DNA of 64,000 nucleotides from the NCBI GenBank assembly GCA_036374135.1, contig DASUUK010000074.1:62001-126000 (forward strand), given 5' to 3'. The stretch comes from Euzebyales bacterium. GTDB lineage: Bacteria; Actinomycetota; Nitriliruptoria; Euzebyales; JAHELV01. Below the pieces are notes generated by a model. It ran no database searches. It was not told where the DNA came from and was given only the letters and a program-made list of their open reading frames with translations. The stretch's first letter is position 1. Each line of letters opens with the position of its first letter. The position numbers and the translations under genes are program-made. Below, one piece after another: positions 48,239 to 58,082 of this stretch.

Positions 48239-49095
48239 GCGCGACGCTGCGCGCCTCGATCATCGTGATCGGCGACGAGATCCTCGACGGCTTCGTACGC
48301 GACGCCAACGCGGGGTGGCTGGCCGGTCGGCTGCACACCCTGGGCGTCCCGCTCGACCGCATCTCGGTCGTCCCCGACGAGCGGGACGCGATCGACGAGG
48401 CGCTGACCGCCGAGCTGGGTCGGACACGTCCGCGGGTCGTGTTCACCTCCGGCGGTGTCGGCACGACACCCGACGACCGGACGATGGCGTCGATCGCAGA
48501 CCACCTCGCGGTCGACCTGGTCGAGGACCCGGCGTTGCGGGCGATGGTCGATCGCATCATCCGGCGGCTGCGCGACGCCGGCGACGAGGTCGACGAGGTG
48601 CAGCGCGCGACGCTGGCCAAGCTCGCGCGCATCCCGCGCGGGGCGCGACCGGTGGTCGAACCAGGCCCACCGTCGGCGCGCATCGATCTCGACGGTGGAC
48701 CCGGCGACGGTGGCGTCGCCCTGATCGCCCTGCCTGGCGTGCCGGGTCAGTTCCGCGAGCTCATAGGGCGCCTGGAGGAGACACTGCTCGCGGCGTTCGG
48801 GTCGCCGGTGCACACGGTCGAGCTGACCCACCCCTATCCCGAGTCCGTGCTCACGCCGCTGCTCGACGCCCTGGAGCGCCGCCGACCGGACGTCAGGATC
48901 GGCTCGTACCCGGGCCGCGAGTGCGTGTTGCGCGTGCAGGGCGCGCGCGCCGACGTCGTAGCCGTCGTGGCGGAACTGCGTGCCGCGATCGCTGCGCTGG
49001 CCGACGATCCGGCCATGGCCCGCCGGGCCGACCGCTGGCGTGAGAGCTGGAGCAACGCCGCCGAGCGGTGGGCCGCGACCGAGCAGCCGGACTGA
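48235..49095 (+). CDS. CinA-like molybdopterin-binding-domain protein
   Basis: A 286-residue protein with a MoCF_biosynth domain at the N terminus (SIIVIGDEILDGFVRDANAGWLAGRL, FTSGGVGTTPDDRT, ALPGVPGQF). It lacks the C-terminal amidohydrolase domain of full CinA. Such proteins may act in NAD-linked pyrophosphatase or molybdopterin-related reactions; the substrate is not clear. GTG at 48235 is overlapped by the stop of the leader ORF. Confidence 0.82.
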   Translation: MSATLRASIIVIGDEILDGFVRDANAGWLAGRLHTLGVPLDRISVVPDERDAIDEALTAELGRTRPRVVFTSGGVGTTPDDRTMASIADHLAVDLVEDPALRAMVDRIIRRLRDAGDEVDEVQRATLAKLARIPRGARPVVEPGPPSARIDLDGGPGDGGVALIALPGVPGQFRELIGRLEETLLAAFGSPVHTVELTHPYPESVLTPLLDALERRRPDVRIGSYPGRECVLRVQGARADVVAVVAELRAAIAALADDPAMARRADRWRESWSNAAERWAATEQPD

Positions 49096-49142
49096 CGGGG
49101 GCGACGCCGGCCCGTCAGGCGGGAGTCGTCTAGGGTTGCCGC

Positions 49143-50009
49143 ATGCGCCAGATGCACGCGATGTTCGTCCACGCACACCCCGATGACGAGTCCTCCAAGG
49201 GTGCCGCCACGATGGCCCGGTACGCCAAGGAGGGTCACCGCGTCTCGGTCGTCACGCTGACCGACGGAGGCGCCGGGGACATCCTCAACCCGGCGATGGA
49301 CAAGCCTGGGGTCAAGGAGCGGATGATCGACATCCGCCGCGAGGAACTGGCCCGCGCGCTGGAGATCATCGGCGTCACCGACCACTGGTCGTTCGACTAC
49401 CGCGACTCCGGCTACGTCGAGGACTTCGATGGCGACGGAAGCCGGTTGGCCGACGACGCCTTCTTCAACGTCGACGTCGACGAGGTGGTCGCTCGCCTGG
49501 TCGCGCTCGTCCGCGCCGAACGGCCCGACGTCCTGGTGACGTACCCCGATGGCGGCGGCTATCCGCACCCCGACCACATCCGCTGCCACGACGTGGCGGT
49601 GGCGGCGTACGAGGCGGCCGCGGACGGCGACCGGTTCCCGGACGCCGGGTCACCACACGAGGTGTCCAAGCTCTACTACACGGGGGTGTTCACCAAGCGG
49701 CGGCTGGTCGCGTTGCACGAGGCGTGCCTGGCGCACCACATCGAGTCGCCGTTCGGTGAGTGGCTGTCGCGGTGGGACCCCGACCACGTCGACCGCACGA
49801 CGACCCGCATCGATGTCGGCGATCACATGGCGACGGCCAAGCAGGCGCTGCTGGCGCATGCCACGCAGATCGATCCGCAGGGCCGTTGGTTCGCGCTGCC
49901 CGACGGGATCATGCGCGGCACCTATCCCTGGGACGAGTTCGAGCTCGCCGACACGCGCGTGGACAGCCCCATACCCGAGGAGTCGCTGTTCGCCGGCGTC
50001 GAACGCTGA
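49143..50009 (+). CDS. mca: Mycothiol S-conjugate amidase
   Basis: A 288-residue zinc amidase of the LmbE/PIG-L fold. The metal motif HAHPDDE and the second histidine set GYPHPDHIRCHD are present, along with the Mca-characteristic TDGGAGDILNPAMD. It cleaves mycothiol conjugates for detoxification. MshB is a close relative, but the C-terminal region and the WDPDHVDRTTTRIDVGD block point to Mca. ATG lies 6 bases after TAGGGT (49131-49136). Confidence 0.86.
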   Translation: MRQMHAMFVHAHPDDESSKGAATMARYAKEGHRVSVVTLTDGGAGDILNPAMDKPGVKERMIDIRREELARALEIIGVTDHWSFDYRDSGYVEDFDGDGSRLADDAFFNVDVDEVVARLVALVRAERPDVLVTYPDGGGYPHPDHIRCHDVAVAAYEAAADGDRFPDAGSPHEVSKLYYTGVFTKRRLVALHEACLAHHIESPFGEWLSRWDPDHVDRTTTRIDVGDHMATAKQALLAHATQIDPQGRWFALPDGIMRGTYPWDEFELADTRVDSPIPEESLFAGVER

Positions 50010-50060
50010 GCTCCGGACACTGACGGCAACCGGGCGCCCATTCGCCCGACCGGACGTGGG

Positions 50061-51542
50061 TTACGGCAGCGACCAGGTGTGGACCGGCAAGCCCGCGAAC
50101 GAACGCGAATGGTAGTGGCTGACGAGCTCGCGGAACGCCTGGTGATCGTCCAGCCCACCTTCACGCAGCCGGCGCCATGCGGCGATCTGCCACGTCGCGC
50201 CGTTCTGGCCCGACAGCACGCGCTCCTCGATGATGCCGAGGTAGTAGTCGATGTCGCTGTCGTTGACCTGCCACTCCCGCAGGCCGTCCTCCGCGATGCT
50301 CAACAGGTGCCGGACGATCAGCTCGGTCACGGGCACGTGGGCACCGGCCCCCGGCCAGTACAGCTCCGCGGTCAGACCGTCGCGGGCGGCGGCGAAGAAG
50401 TTGTCGCGCGCCGCGTCGAAGCTCATCCGCGTCCAGATCCTGTGGTCCTGCGACGCCAACCCGTGCAGCAGCCCGTAGTAGAACGCGGCGTTGGCCACGA
50501 TGTCGGGCACGCTCGGACCGGCGGGCAGCACACGATTCTCCACGCGCATGTGCGGGCGGCCGCGTTTGACCTCGTAGACCGGTCGGTTCCACCGCCAGAT
50601 CGTGCCGTTGTGCAGGGTCAGTTCGGGCAGGTGAGGAGCCTTGCCGTCCGCGATCATCTGGTGCGGGTCCTCGGCGTCGCACAGCGGCAGCAGCGAGGGG
50701 AAGTACCGCACGTTCTCGTCGAACAGCTCGAACAGGCCCTCGTTGAGCCAGCGCTCACCGAACCACACGCGCGGACGCACGCCCTGCTGTGCGAGCTCCT
50801 CCGTCCTGGTGTCGATCGCCTGCTCGAACAACGCGATGCGCGTCTCGTGGTGCAACTGCTTGCCGAGCAGGAACGGCGAGTTGGCACCGACGGCGACGAG
50901 TGGTCCCGAGAGTGCCTGTGCCGTGTTCCAGTACAGCGCGAAGTCCTTCGGGTCGACCTGCAGGTGCAGCTGCACCGAGGTGCACGCCGCCTCGAACAGG
51001 ATAGAGTCGGTCATCGTCTCGAAGGTGTCGTCACCCTCGATCCGGATGTGGATGTCCTCGCCACGTTGGGCCAGGATCATGTCGTTGAGCGCCTTGTACC
51101 GCGGGTTCGCCGACAGGTTCTGCTCGGTGATGTCGAAGTCGGTCAGCGTCGGCAGGATGCCGATGATGACCACCCGCGCATCGAGGTGCTCGGCCATGGC
51201 GTGCGCGTGGTTGAGGCTGCGACGCAGCTCGACCTCCATCGTGTGGAACACGTGGTCGGTCAGTCGCCGCGGCTGGTTGCCGAACTCGATGTTGAACTGC
51301 GCCAGCTCGGTCTGGAACTCGTCCGACGCCAGCTTCTCGAGCAGCTTGGCGTTGATCGCCGCGGGGTCCCCCCGCTGATCGGTGATGTACACCTCACACT
51401 CGACGCCGCACAGCCGTCTGCCCGTCTCGAACCGCCCCTCGCGCACGAGCTGCTCGAGTGCGGCGAGGTTCGACTTGACCTTGTTGCGGTACCGGATCCG
51501 GTCCTCCCGGCTGAACTCGGTCTTGTCGATGTCGCGTCCCAT
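50061..51542 (-). CDS. GCS2-family glutamate-cysteine ligase-like protein
   Basis: A 493-residue carboxylate-amine ligase: acidic metal site GVECEVYITD, FNIEFGNQPR, IRIEGDDTFETMTDSILFEAACTSVQLHLQV, ANSPFLLGKQLHHETRIALFEQ and RVENRVLPAGPSVPDIVANAAFYYGL. It probably condenses glutamate with an amine or cysteine; the exact acceptor is not proven. In a mycothiol producer it might make a different gamma-glutamyl compound (for example an ergothioneine precursor). ATG at 51540 follows GGGAGAGAGACG. Confidence 0.82.
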   Translation of the reverse strand: MGRDIDKTEFSREDRIRYRNKVKSNLAALEQLVREGRFETGRRLCGVECEVYITDQRGDPAAINAKLLEKLASDEFQTELAQFNIEFGNQPRRLTDHVFHTMEVELRRSLNHAHAMAEHLDARVVIIGILPTLTDFDITEQNLSANPRYKALNDMILAQRGEDIHIRIEGDDTFETMTDSILFEAACTSVQLHLQVDPKDFALYWNTAQALSGPLVAVGANSPFLLGKQLHHETRIALFEQAIDTRTEELAQQGVRPRVWFGERWLNEGLFELFDENVRYFPSLLPLCDAEDPHQMIADGKAPHLPELTLHNGTIWRWNRPVYEVKRGRPHMRVENRVLPAGPSVPDIVANAAFYYGLLHGLASQDHRIWTRMSFDAARDNFFAAARDGLTAELYWPGAGAHVPVTELIVRHLLSIAEDGLREWQVNDSDIDYYLGIIEERVLSGQNGATWQIAAWRRLREGGLDDHQAFRELVSHYHSRSFAGLPVHTWSLP

Positions 51543-51726
51543 GCACGTCTCTCTCCCGGCGATGACGCAATCCGACCAGCAGCCTGCCCAGCGCTGGGAC
51601 AGGGCAACCGGATCAGACGCGCCTGATTGTCTACCAGCTGTCGCCCCGCGATCACGCACAGCACGCCCACGCCGCGTGGATGCCGGATCGGACGTCGCAC
51701 GCAGGCTGCTGCCACGGTGGTCCGCT

Positions 51727-53244
51727 TCACAGCAGGAGCAGCTGCTGTGCCGCGTGCGCGCGCACGACGTCGTCGGTCCGGCCCGCCGATCCGCCACGCT
51801 CGCCCCGCGCGTCCCCCGCACCGGCGTCGCGCGTGGCGCGTGGATGTGGCCGACCGTACCGTCGCCAGGCCGCGTCACGGCGCGCGCGGACGAACGCACC
51901 GACCTCGTCCCGGTAGTTCGCGGCCGCGGTGCCGCTGCGGTACAGCGCCTCGTACCGGTCGACCAGCTCGGGCCGCGTGCGTCGCAGCCAGGGCATGAAC
52001 AGCTCCCGGACCCCGGTGCGCAGATGGAGGACGATCGGCGTGATGTGCGTCGCACCGGCCGCGGCTGCCGCATCGCAGATCTCCGCGAGCTGCTCGGCGT
52101 CGTCGTTGATGCCCGGCATGATCGGCGCCAGCATCACACCGGTCGGGACGCCGGCCGCGTTGAGCGCCGCGACCGCCTCCAGGCGCGCCCGCGGGTGCGG
52201 CGTGCCCGGCTCCGTCTCGCGCCACGCCGCCTCGTCCAGCATGCCGACGGTCAGCGCGGCCGTCACTTCCACCCGTTCCACCGCGGCAGCGAGCTGCGCG
52301 ATGTCGCGCGTGATCAGCGTTCCCTTCGTCAGGATCGACAGGGGCGTCGCCGTCTCGGCCAGGGCCATGATGATGCCGGGCATCAGACGGTACCGGCCCT
52401 CGCACCGCTGGTAGGGATCGGTGTTGGTACCCAGGGCGACCTGCTCACCACGCCAGCCGGCACGTGCCAGCTCGGACCGGAGCACGTCGACGACGTTGGT
52501 CTTGACGACGATCGTGCGCTCGAAGTCGATCCCCGGTGACAGGTTGAGATAGCGGTGGGTCGGGCGGGCGAAGCAGTTGTGGTGGACCACGCCCCCGGCC
52601 ACGAAGTCACCGGTGTCGGTCGTCATGTCGTACAGCTCGAGGTCTCCGCCGAGCGGCTCGACGCGCGCGACCCGCGTGGCCAGCTCGAGCGGGAGGCCGT
52701 CGCGGACGGCGCCGCGCGGACCTGTCAGCCAGTCGGCGACCACGAGCTGGGGACGCCAGTGCCCGCCGTGGGGTGAGGCCGCCACGTGCCGCCATCCCCG
52801 GTGGGTGAGCAGGCGGTGGTCGGCGCTCGTGACGAGTGCCGACCCGTCCGCGAGCCATACGCGGTGGGCGGCCCTGACCACCGACCAGTGGTCGCGCACG
52901 ACCGTCGGCACGAAGCGGCGGATCCGCCCCTCGCGGCGGGTGCCCCATAGACGGTCGCCGACCCGCAGGTCCCGTATCGGCGTGGTCGTGCCGTCGATCC
53001 GCAGGACGGGCGTGTCGCCCGCCACGCAGTACGTGCATGCGTGTGAGCAGCCCCGGTAGGGGTTGATGCTCCACTTGAACGGCATGCCGCGCACGGCGTT
53101 GAGAGCGGACCGTGCCTCGACCTCCAGGAACGTGATGCCCGCGAACTCGGGCGTGGTCACCCGCCGGGCGTCGCGGAGTGCCAGCGGCAGCTGCGTGTGC
53201 GTCCCGGTGTCCGGCCGCTGCAGATCCGCGAGTGTCCGCCTCAT
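51727..53244 (-). CDS. Radical SAM protein (Rv2578c/SplB-like) interrupted by a mini-intein
   Basis: A 505-residue precursor. The radical SAM cluster motif CxxxCxxC spans Cys66, Cys70 and Cys73, and Cys73 is also the first residue of an inserted intein (73-223), which ends ...VVHHN before Cys224. After splicing the motif is restored as CSHACTYC by Cys224. The mature part (354 residues) has the SPL-like radical SAM barrel (ALGTNTDPYQ, PLSILTKGTLITRD, MLAPIMPGIND). Family members are linked to DNA repair; the exact substrate is open. A perfect LexA box lies directly upstream, overlapping the likely promoter. Confidence 0.9.
   Translation of the reverse strand: MRRTLADLQRPDTGTHTQLPLALRDARRVTTPEFAGITFLEVEARSALNAVRGMPFKWSINPYRGCSHACTYCVAGDTPVLRIDGTTTPIRDLRVGDRLWGTRREGRIRRFVPTVVRDHWSVVRAAHRVWLADGSALVTSADHRLLTHRGWRHVAASPHGGHWRPQLVVADWLTGPRGAVRDGLPLELATRVARVEPLGGDLELYDMTTDTGDFVAGGVVHHNCFARPTHRYLNLSPGIDFERTIVVKTNVVDVLRSELARAGWRGEQVALGTNTDPYQRCEGRYRLMPGIIMALAETATPLSILTKGTLITRDIAQLAAAVERVEVTAALTVGMLDEAAWRETEPGTPHPRARLEAVAALNAAGVPTGVMLAPIMPGINDDAEQLAEICDAAAAAGATHITPIVLHLRTGVRELFMPWLRRTRPELVDRYEALYRSGTAAANYRDEVGAFVRARRDAAWRRYGRPHPRATRDAGAGDARGERGGSAGRTDDVVRAHAAQQLLLL
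52576..53028 (-). other. Mini-intein (151 residues) within the radical SAM gene
   Basis: Block A CVAGDTPVLRIDG, block B with ALVTSADHRLLTHRGW, and the C-terminal ELYDMTTDTGDFVAGGVVHHN, followed by Cys, are visible, so all splicing residues are present. No homing-endonuclease motif (LAGLIDADG) is found and the length is typical of a mini-intein. Confidence 0.9.
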
Positions 53245-53255
53245 CGCCGCCAGTA

Positions 53256-53271
53256 TCGAACATGTGTTCGA
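53256..53271. promoter_or_regulatory. LexA/SOS box
   Basis: TCGAACATGTGTTCGA is a perfect 16-base palindrome fitting the actinobacterial/Gram-positive LexA site (CGAAC-N4-GTTCG). It starts 11 bases before the ATG of the intein-containing radical SAM gene. On the minus strand GATACT, a -10-like box, overlaps its edge, 7 bases before the ATG. Confidence 0.85.
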
Positions 53272-53383
53272 TCCACGCAACGCTCGACCTGAGGTGGAGG
53301 CCCATACCCGGGACCGCCGGTCACGCCGAGGGCGGTCGCTCGACCGTCGGCGCACGATGCGGTCGCACCCCTAGCATGGCCTC

Positions 53384-53953
53384 ATGAGCGGCAACGGCGA
53401 CAGGGCGGGCTCGCCCACGGCGAGAGCGACTGTCGCCGTGCGCGTTCCGGCCGGGGCCGCCCATCCCGACGCGCTGTGGAGGCTGCTGTCGACACCGGAG
53501 CTGTGGCCGGCGTGGGCGCCGCACATCCGTCGTGCGGAGCCGGAGCTCCGCCCGGAGGGGGACCCCGGCGGCACCGGGCGCGGAGCCGGGTCCAGGGCCG
53601 ACGTCACCCAAGGTGGATCCGCGCTGCGCACCGGCGACCGGGTGCGCATCGACGGGCACGGGCCCGCCACGGTCACTGCGCTGATCACGCTGGTGGACCC
53701 ACCACGACGCTGGGACTTCCTCGTCCACCTCCCGCTGGGCCACCAGATGATCGCGACGCATGAACTGGTCGACGACGCTGCCGGCGTGCGCGTCCGGATG
53801 GCCGTTCACGGTCCGCTGCCTGCCTCCGTCGGCACCGTGCTGCTGCGGGCGTACCGACCGCTCGCCGATGTGGCCCTGCGCCGTCTGGTCGCGCTGACCA
53901 CGGATCCGGATGCACTGCCGCGGGCGACCGACACGGAGCGCACCGAGCGATGA
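53384..53953 (+). CDS. SRPBCC (polyketide cyclase/START-like) family protein
   Basis: A 189-residue protein with an SRPBCC lipid-binding-type fold ([69 protein letters not shown]). The ligand is unknown. ATG lies 6 bases after TAGCAT (53372-53377). It overlaps the next gene by ATGA and so is co-translated with the DUF255 protein. Confidence 0.8.
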   Translation: MSGNGDRAGSPTARATVAVRVPAGAAHPDALWRLLSTPELWPAWAPHIRRAEPELRPEGDPGGTGRGAGSRADVTQGGSALRTGDRVRIDGHGPATVTALITLVDPPRRWDFLVHLPLGHQMIATHELVDDAAGVRVRMAVHGPLPASVGTVLLRAYRPLADVALRRLVALTTDPDALPRATDTERTER

Positions 53954-56010
53954 ACCGCCTCGCAGACGCCGCGAGCCCGTACCTGCGTCAGCACGCGGAC
54001 AACCCCGTCGACTGGTACGAGTGGGGCGAGGAGGCCTTCGCCCGCGCCCGGGCCGAGGACCGGCCGGTCTTCCTGTCGGTCGGCTACTCGGCGTGCCACT
54101 GGTGCCACGTGATGGCGCACGAGTCCTTCGAGGACCCGCAGGTCGCCGGCATCCTCAACCGGACCTTCGTCTCGATCAAGGTCGACCGCGAGGAGCGGCC
54201 CGACATCGATGCGGTGTACATGAACGCCGTGCAGGCCCTCACCGGGCGCGGCGGCTGGCCGATGAGCGTGTTCCTGACGCCCGACGGCCGCCCGTTCTTC
54301 GGCGGCACCTACTGGCCGCGCGACGACCGGGGTGGCGTGCCGGGGTTCATTCGGGTGCTGACGTCCATCGCCGAGCTGTGGCGTGACCAGCGCGATCGTG
54401 TGGACGTCCACGGGCACGAGCTGAGCGAGCGGCTCCGTGCGGTGTCGGCGAGCCCTGCCGTCGCGGGCGGCGTGGAGGACGGAACGACCCGCGCTGCGGC
54501 GGAGGCGATCGTCGGGTCGTGGGACCGCCACGAGGGTGGGTTCGGACCCGCGCCGAAGTTCCCGCACGCGATGGTGCTCGACTTCCTGCTCGCACACGGG
54601 CAGCGAACGGGCCACGCCCCGTCGCTGGAGGCCGCGACGCACACGCTCGACGCCATGGCGCGCGGTGGCATCTACGACCACGTCGGCGGCGGGTTCGCCC
54701 GGTACGCCACCGACCGCCGGTGGCGCATCCCGCACTTCGAGAAGATGCTGTACGACAACGCGCTGCTGTTGCGGACCTACACCCACGCCGCGCAGGTCTC
54801 CGGCGACGCCCGCCATGGCCGCGTCGTCGAGGAGACCATCGGCTGGCTGCTCGACGACATGGCCCATCCGGCAGGGGGATTCGCGTGCGCGTTCGACGCG
54901 GACTCGGAGGGCCAGGAGGGCAAGTACTACGTCTGGAGCCACGACGCGTTCACCGCGGCGCTCGGGGAGGCCGGGGTCGACGCGGAGGCGTGGGCGGCAC
55001 GCTGGGGCGTGACGCCGCGGGGCAACATCAACGACCCGCACGGCCACATCCCCGATGGCACGTCCGTGATCCACGAGGCGCCCGGTGTCACCGCCGACGT
55101 CGACCCCGGCGACCGCCGGCAGGTCCTGGACCGGCTCCTCGCGGTGCGCCGTGACAGGGTCGCGCCCGCGCGTGACGACAAGGTGCTGGCCAGCTGGAAC
55201 GGACTCACGTTCGGTGCACTCGCGATGGCGGGTGCCGTGTTCGGCCGCCCAGAGTGGATCGCGGCGGCCGAACGGACGGCACGCTTCGTGACGTCGCGGA
55301 TGGTCGACGACGAGCGACGGTTGTGGCACCGGTGGACGCCCGACCACGGGGCGGGAATCGCCGGATTCGCCGAGGACACGACCTACGTGGCCGCGGCCAT
55401 GCTCGACCTGTACGAGGCGTCGCACGATCCGGGCTGGCTGGAATGGGCGCAGCGCCTGGCCGCCGACGCCGACGAGCGGTTCCGCGACGCCGATGGCACG
55501 TACTTCACGACACCGGTCGACGGCGAGGAACTGGTCGCCCGGCCCCGGGAGCTGCTCGACAACGCCACTCCGGCCGCCAGCAGCGTCATGGCCGACGTGC
55601 ACCTGCGCCTCGCGGGGCTCACCGGGGATCCGGCGCATCTGGACGCCGCGGACGACACCCTGCGGACGCTCGCCGGCGCCGCGACCCGGATGCCGCTGGC
55701 GTTCGGCGCGCTGCTCGGCGCGATGGAACGCCGCCTGGCGGGTTCGACCGAGGTCGCCGTGGTCGGCCCTCCGTCGTCACGGCGCGACGCGCTCGTCGCG
55801 GTGTACCGGCGGCGCTGGCACCCCGGCGCCGTGCTCGCCGTCGGTGAGCGAGGATCGTCATCTCCCGCTGTCCTCGCCCATCGGGACCTGCGCGACGGTG
55901 TGGCCACCGCGTACGTCTGCCACCACTTCGCCTGCGACCGGCCGGTGACCAGTCCGGACGCGCTGGATGCACAGCTCGAGCGCGCCGGAAGCGGCGACCC
56001 GACAGTCTGA
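53950..56010 (+). CDS. DUF255 thioredoxin-domain protein (YyaL-like)
   Basis: A 686-residue protein: N-terminal thioredoxin-like domain with CHWC ([48 protein letters not shown]), then an alpha/alpha-barrel glycoside-hydrolase-like region ([50 protein letters not shown]). The family is conserved but its function is not known. It begins by overlapping the SRPBCC gene. Confidence 0.9.
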   Translation: MNRLADAASPYLRQHADNPVDWYEWGEEAFARARAEDRPVFLSVGYSACHWCHVMAHESFEDPQVAGILNRTFVSIKVDREERPDIDAVYMNAVQALTGRGGWPMSVFLTPDGRPFFGGTYWPRDDRGGVPGFIRVLTSIAELWRDQRDRVDVHGHELSERLRAVSASPAVAGGVEDGTTRAAAEAIVGSWDRHEGGFGPAPKFPHAMVLDFLLAHGQRTGHAPSLEAATHTLDAMARGGIYDHVGGGFARYATDRRWRIPHFEKMLYDNALLLRTYTHAAQVSGDARHGRVVEETIGWLLDDMAHPAGGFACAFDADSEGQEGKYYVWSHDAFTAALGEAGVDAEAWAARWGVTPRGNINDPHGHIPDGTSVIHEAPGVTADVDPGDRRQVLDRLLAVRRDRVAPARDDKVLASWNGLTFGALAMAGAVFGRPEWIAAAERTARFVTSRMVDDERRLWHRWTPDHGAGIAGFAEDTTYVAAAMLDLYEASHDPGWLEWAQRLAADADERFRDADGTYFTTPVDGEELVARPRELLDNATPAASSVMADVHLRLAGLTGDPAHLDAADDTLRTLAGAATRMPLAFGALLGAMERRLAGSTEVAVVGPPSSRRDALVAVYRRRWHPGAVLAVGERGSSSPAVLAHRDLRDGVATAYVCHHFACDRPVTSPDALDAQLERAGSGDPTV

Positions 56011-56030
56011 ACCTCTAGGCTGCGCAGGAC

Positions 56031-58082
56031 ATGCCTGCCATCGACGACCACCATGCATCCGCACGGTCCGACGACGATCCGGCGGCCGGTCTGTCACCTG
56101 ACCAGGCGACGGCCGTCTCCGCGACACGGGGCGCCGTGTGCATCATCGCGGGCGCCGGATCCGGCAAGACGCGCACGATCACGCATCGGATCGCCAACCA
56201 GATCCACAGTGGCGTCGCGCGCCCGGACCAGGTGCTCGCACTGACGTTCACGGAGCGTGCCGCCGGCGAGCTGAAGGCCCGTCTTCGGAGCCTGGGGATC
56301 GCCGGGCACGTGCGCGCGACGACCTTCCACGCCGCGGCGTACGCCCAGATCCGCTACTTCTGGTCACGGGTCCACGACCGCACCCTCCCCCAGGTCCTCG
56401 ACCGCAAGGTCGGGCTGCTCCTGCCGTTCGCACGATCGGCGAACGTCGAGGCCTCGGACCTCGCCGCCGAGATCGAGTGGGCCAAGGCGCGGTTGATCAC
56501 CCCCGAGGGCTACGAGCAGGCCGCCCGCACCCGCGACGCCCCGCTGCCCGCGTCGCAGATGGCGGCGGTCTACGCGCGCTACGAGGCGCTCAAGGACGAC
56601 CGCGACCTGATCGACTTCGACGACATGCTGTCGGTCGCCGCCGACCTCATGGACGACCACGCGATCGCCTCCGAGGTCCGCAACCGCTACCGGTTCTTCA
56701 CGGTCGACGAGTTCCAGGACGTCAACCCGGCACAGTGGCGCCTGCTGCGTCTGTGGCTGGGCGACCGCGACGACCTGTGCGTCGTGGGCGATCCCGATCA
56801 GACGATCTACAGCTTCTCGGGCGCGACGTCCGAGTACCTCGTGGACTTCCGGGCGTCGTTCCCGGACGCGACCGTGATCACCCTGACCGACAACTACCGC
56901 TCGACCGCCCAGGTGCTCGACGCCGCCAACCGGCTGCTGCGCGCCGATCGACCGGACGCCAAGCAGCTGCGGGCGCAGATCGATGACGGGCCCGGCCCGG
57001 CGCTGATGGCGTTCGACGACGACACCGCCGAACGGGCGCGCACGCTCGACTGGATCCGCGATCGCATCGACGAGGGCGTGTCGCACGACGAGATCGCGGT
57101 GTGCGTCCGTACGAACAGTCAGACCCAGGCGTGGGAGGAGGCGTTCGAGCGGGCCGGCGTGCCGGCCCGTGTGCACGGCGACCGCAGCTTCTTCGACCGT
57201 CCCGAGATCCGCCAGGCCGTCCAGGCCTTCCGCGCGGCGGTCGACCGTCCGCCCGCCACCGGCGCGGCCGGCCCGCCACCGGGGAACTCCCGTCCGGCGC
57301 GTGACCGCCGACCGGAGCGGGTGGTCGAACAGGTCCTCCGCGAACGGTTCAGCTGGCACCCGCGACGGGAACCGAGCGGCCAGGCGGCCCGCCAACGGTG
57401 GCGCAACATGTCCGCGCTCCACGAGCTGGTGACCCGCATCGTCGACGAACGGCCGGACATCGACCTGGCGGGCGTCGTCGTCGAGCTCGGGCAGCGGGCG
57501 CGGGCGTCCGGTGGTGCGCACCCCACGAAACCGGCGATCACCCTGCTGACGCTGCACAAGGCGAAGGGCAGCGAGTTCGATGCGGTCTGTCTGGTGGGGC
57601 TCGAGGAGGGCATGGTGCCGATCTCGTACGCGGTCACCGACGCGGACATCGCCGAGGAACGCCGCCTGCTGTACGTCGGCATGACCCGCGCGCGACGGCA
57701 CCTGTGGCTGTCGTGGGCGCAGCAGCGTCCCGGCTGGTCGGGCAAGCTCGTCAAGCGACGGCCCTCGCGGTTCCTCGCCGACATCGGGCAGCGGCGGCGC
57801 GCGGGCCGGCGGCAGCGCGTGTCGTCGGCCGCCGACGATCGCCTCGTCGGGGCGCTGCGCGCGTGGCGCCTGGAGCGTGCACGGCGCGACGCCGTACCGC
57901 CCTACGTGGTGTTCAACGACCGGACGTTGACCGAGCTGGCGGCCACGCGTCCGACCTCGGCCGCCGAGCTGCTCTCGGTCCACGGGCTGGGCTCCACCAA
58001 GGTGCGGCGGTACGGCAGCGAACTGCTCGGACTGCTGGCGCCCGCCGCCGCTGGCGACGCCGACGACGGTGCGGCGACGTGA
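56031..58082 (+). CDS. uvrD2: UvrD2-like SF1 DNA helicase with HRDC-like C-terminal region
   Basis: A 683-residue 3'-5' helicase with the SF1A motifs: I AGAGSGKT, Ia TFTERAAGEL, II VDEFQDVNP, III VVGDPDQTIYSF, IV DNYRST, V LTLHKAKGSEFDAV, VI EERRLLYVGMTRAR. A C-terminal region (about 610-675) contains RTLTELAATRPTSAAELLSVHGLGSTKVRRYGSE, an HRDC-like fold. This arrangement matches mycobacterial UvrD2. ATG lies 9 bases after TAGGCT (56016-56021). Its stop overlaps the next gene (GTGA). Confidence 0.9.
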   Translation: MPAIDDHHASARSDDDPAAGLSPDQATAVSATRGAVCIIAGAGSGKTRTITHRIANQIHSGVARPDQVLALTFTERAAGELKARLRSLGIAGHVRATTFHAAAYAQIRYFWSRVHDRTLPQVLDRKVGLLLPFARSANVEASDLAAEIEWAKARLITPEGYEQAARTRDAPLPASQMAAVYARYEALKDDRDLIDFDDMLSVAADLMDDHAIASEVRNRYRFFTVDEFQDVNPAQWRLLRLWLGDRDDLCVVGDPDQTIYSFSGATSEYLVDFRASFPDATVITLTDNYRSTAQVLDAANRLLRADRPDAKQLRAQIDDGPGPALMAFDDDTAERARTLDWIRDRIDEGVSHDEIAVCVRTNSQTQAWEEAFERAGVPARVHGDRSFFDRPEIRQAVQAFRAAVDRPPATGAAGPPPGNSRPARDRRPERVVEQVLRERFSWHPRREPSGQAARQRWRNMSALHELVTRIVDERPDIDLAGVVVELGQRARASGGAHPTKPAITLLTLHKAKGSEFDAVCLVGLEEGMVPISYAVTDADIAEERRLLYVGMTRARRHLWLSWAQQRPGWSGKLVKRRPSRFLADIGQRRRAGRRQRVSSAADDRLVGALRAWRLERARRDAVPPYVVFNDRTLTELAATRPTSAAELLSVHGLGSTKVRRYGSELLGLLAPAAAGDADDGAAT

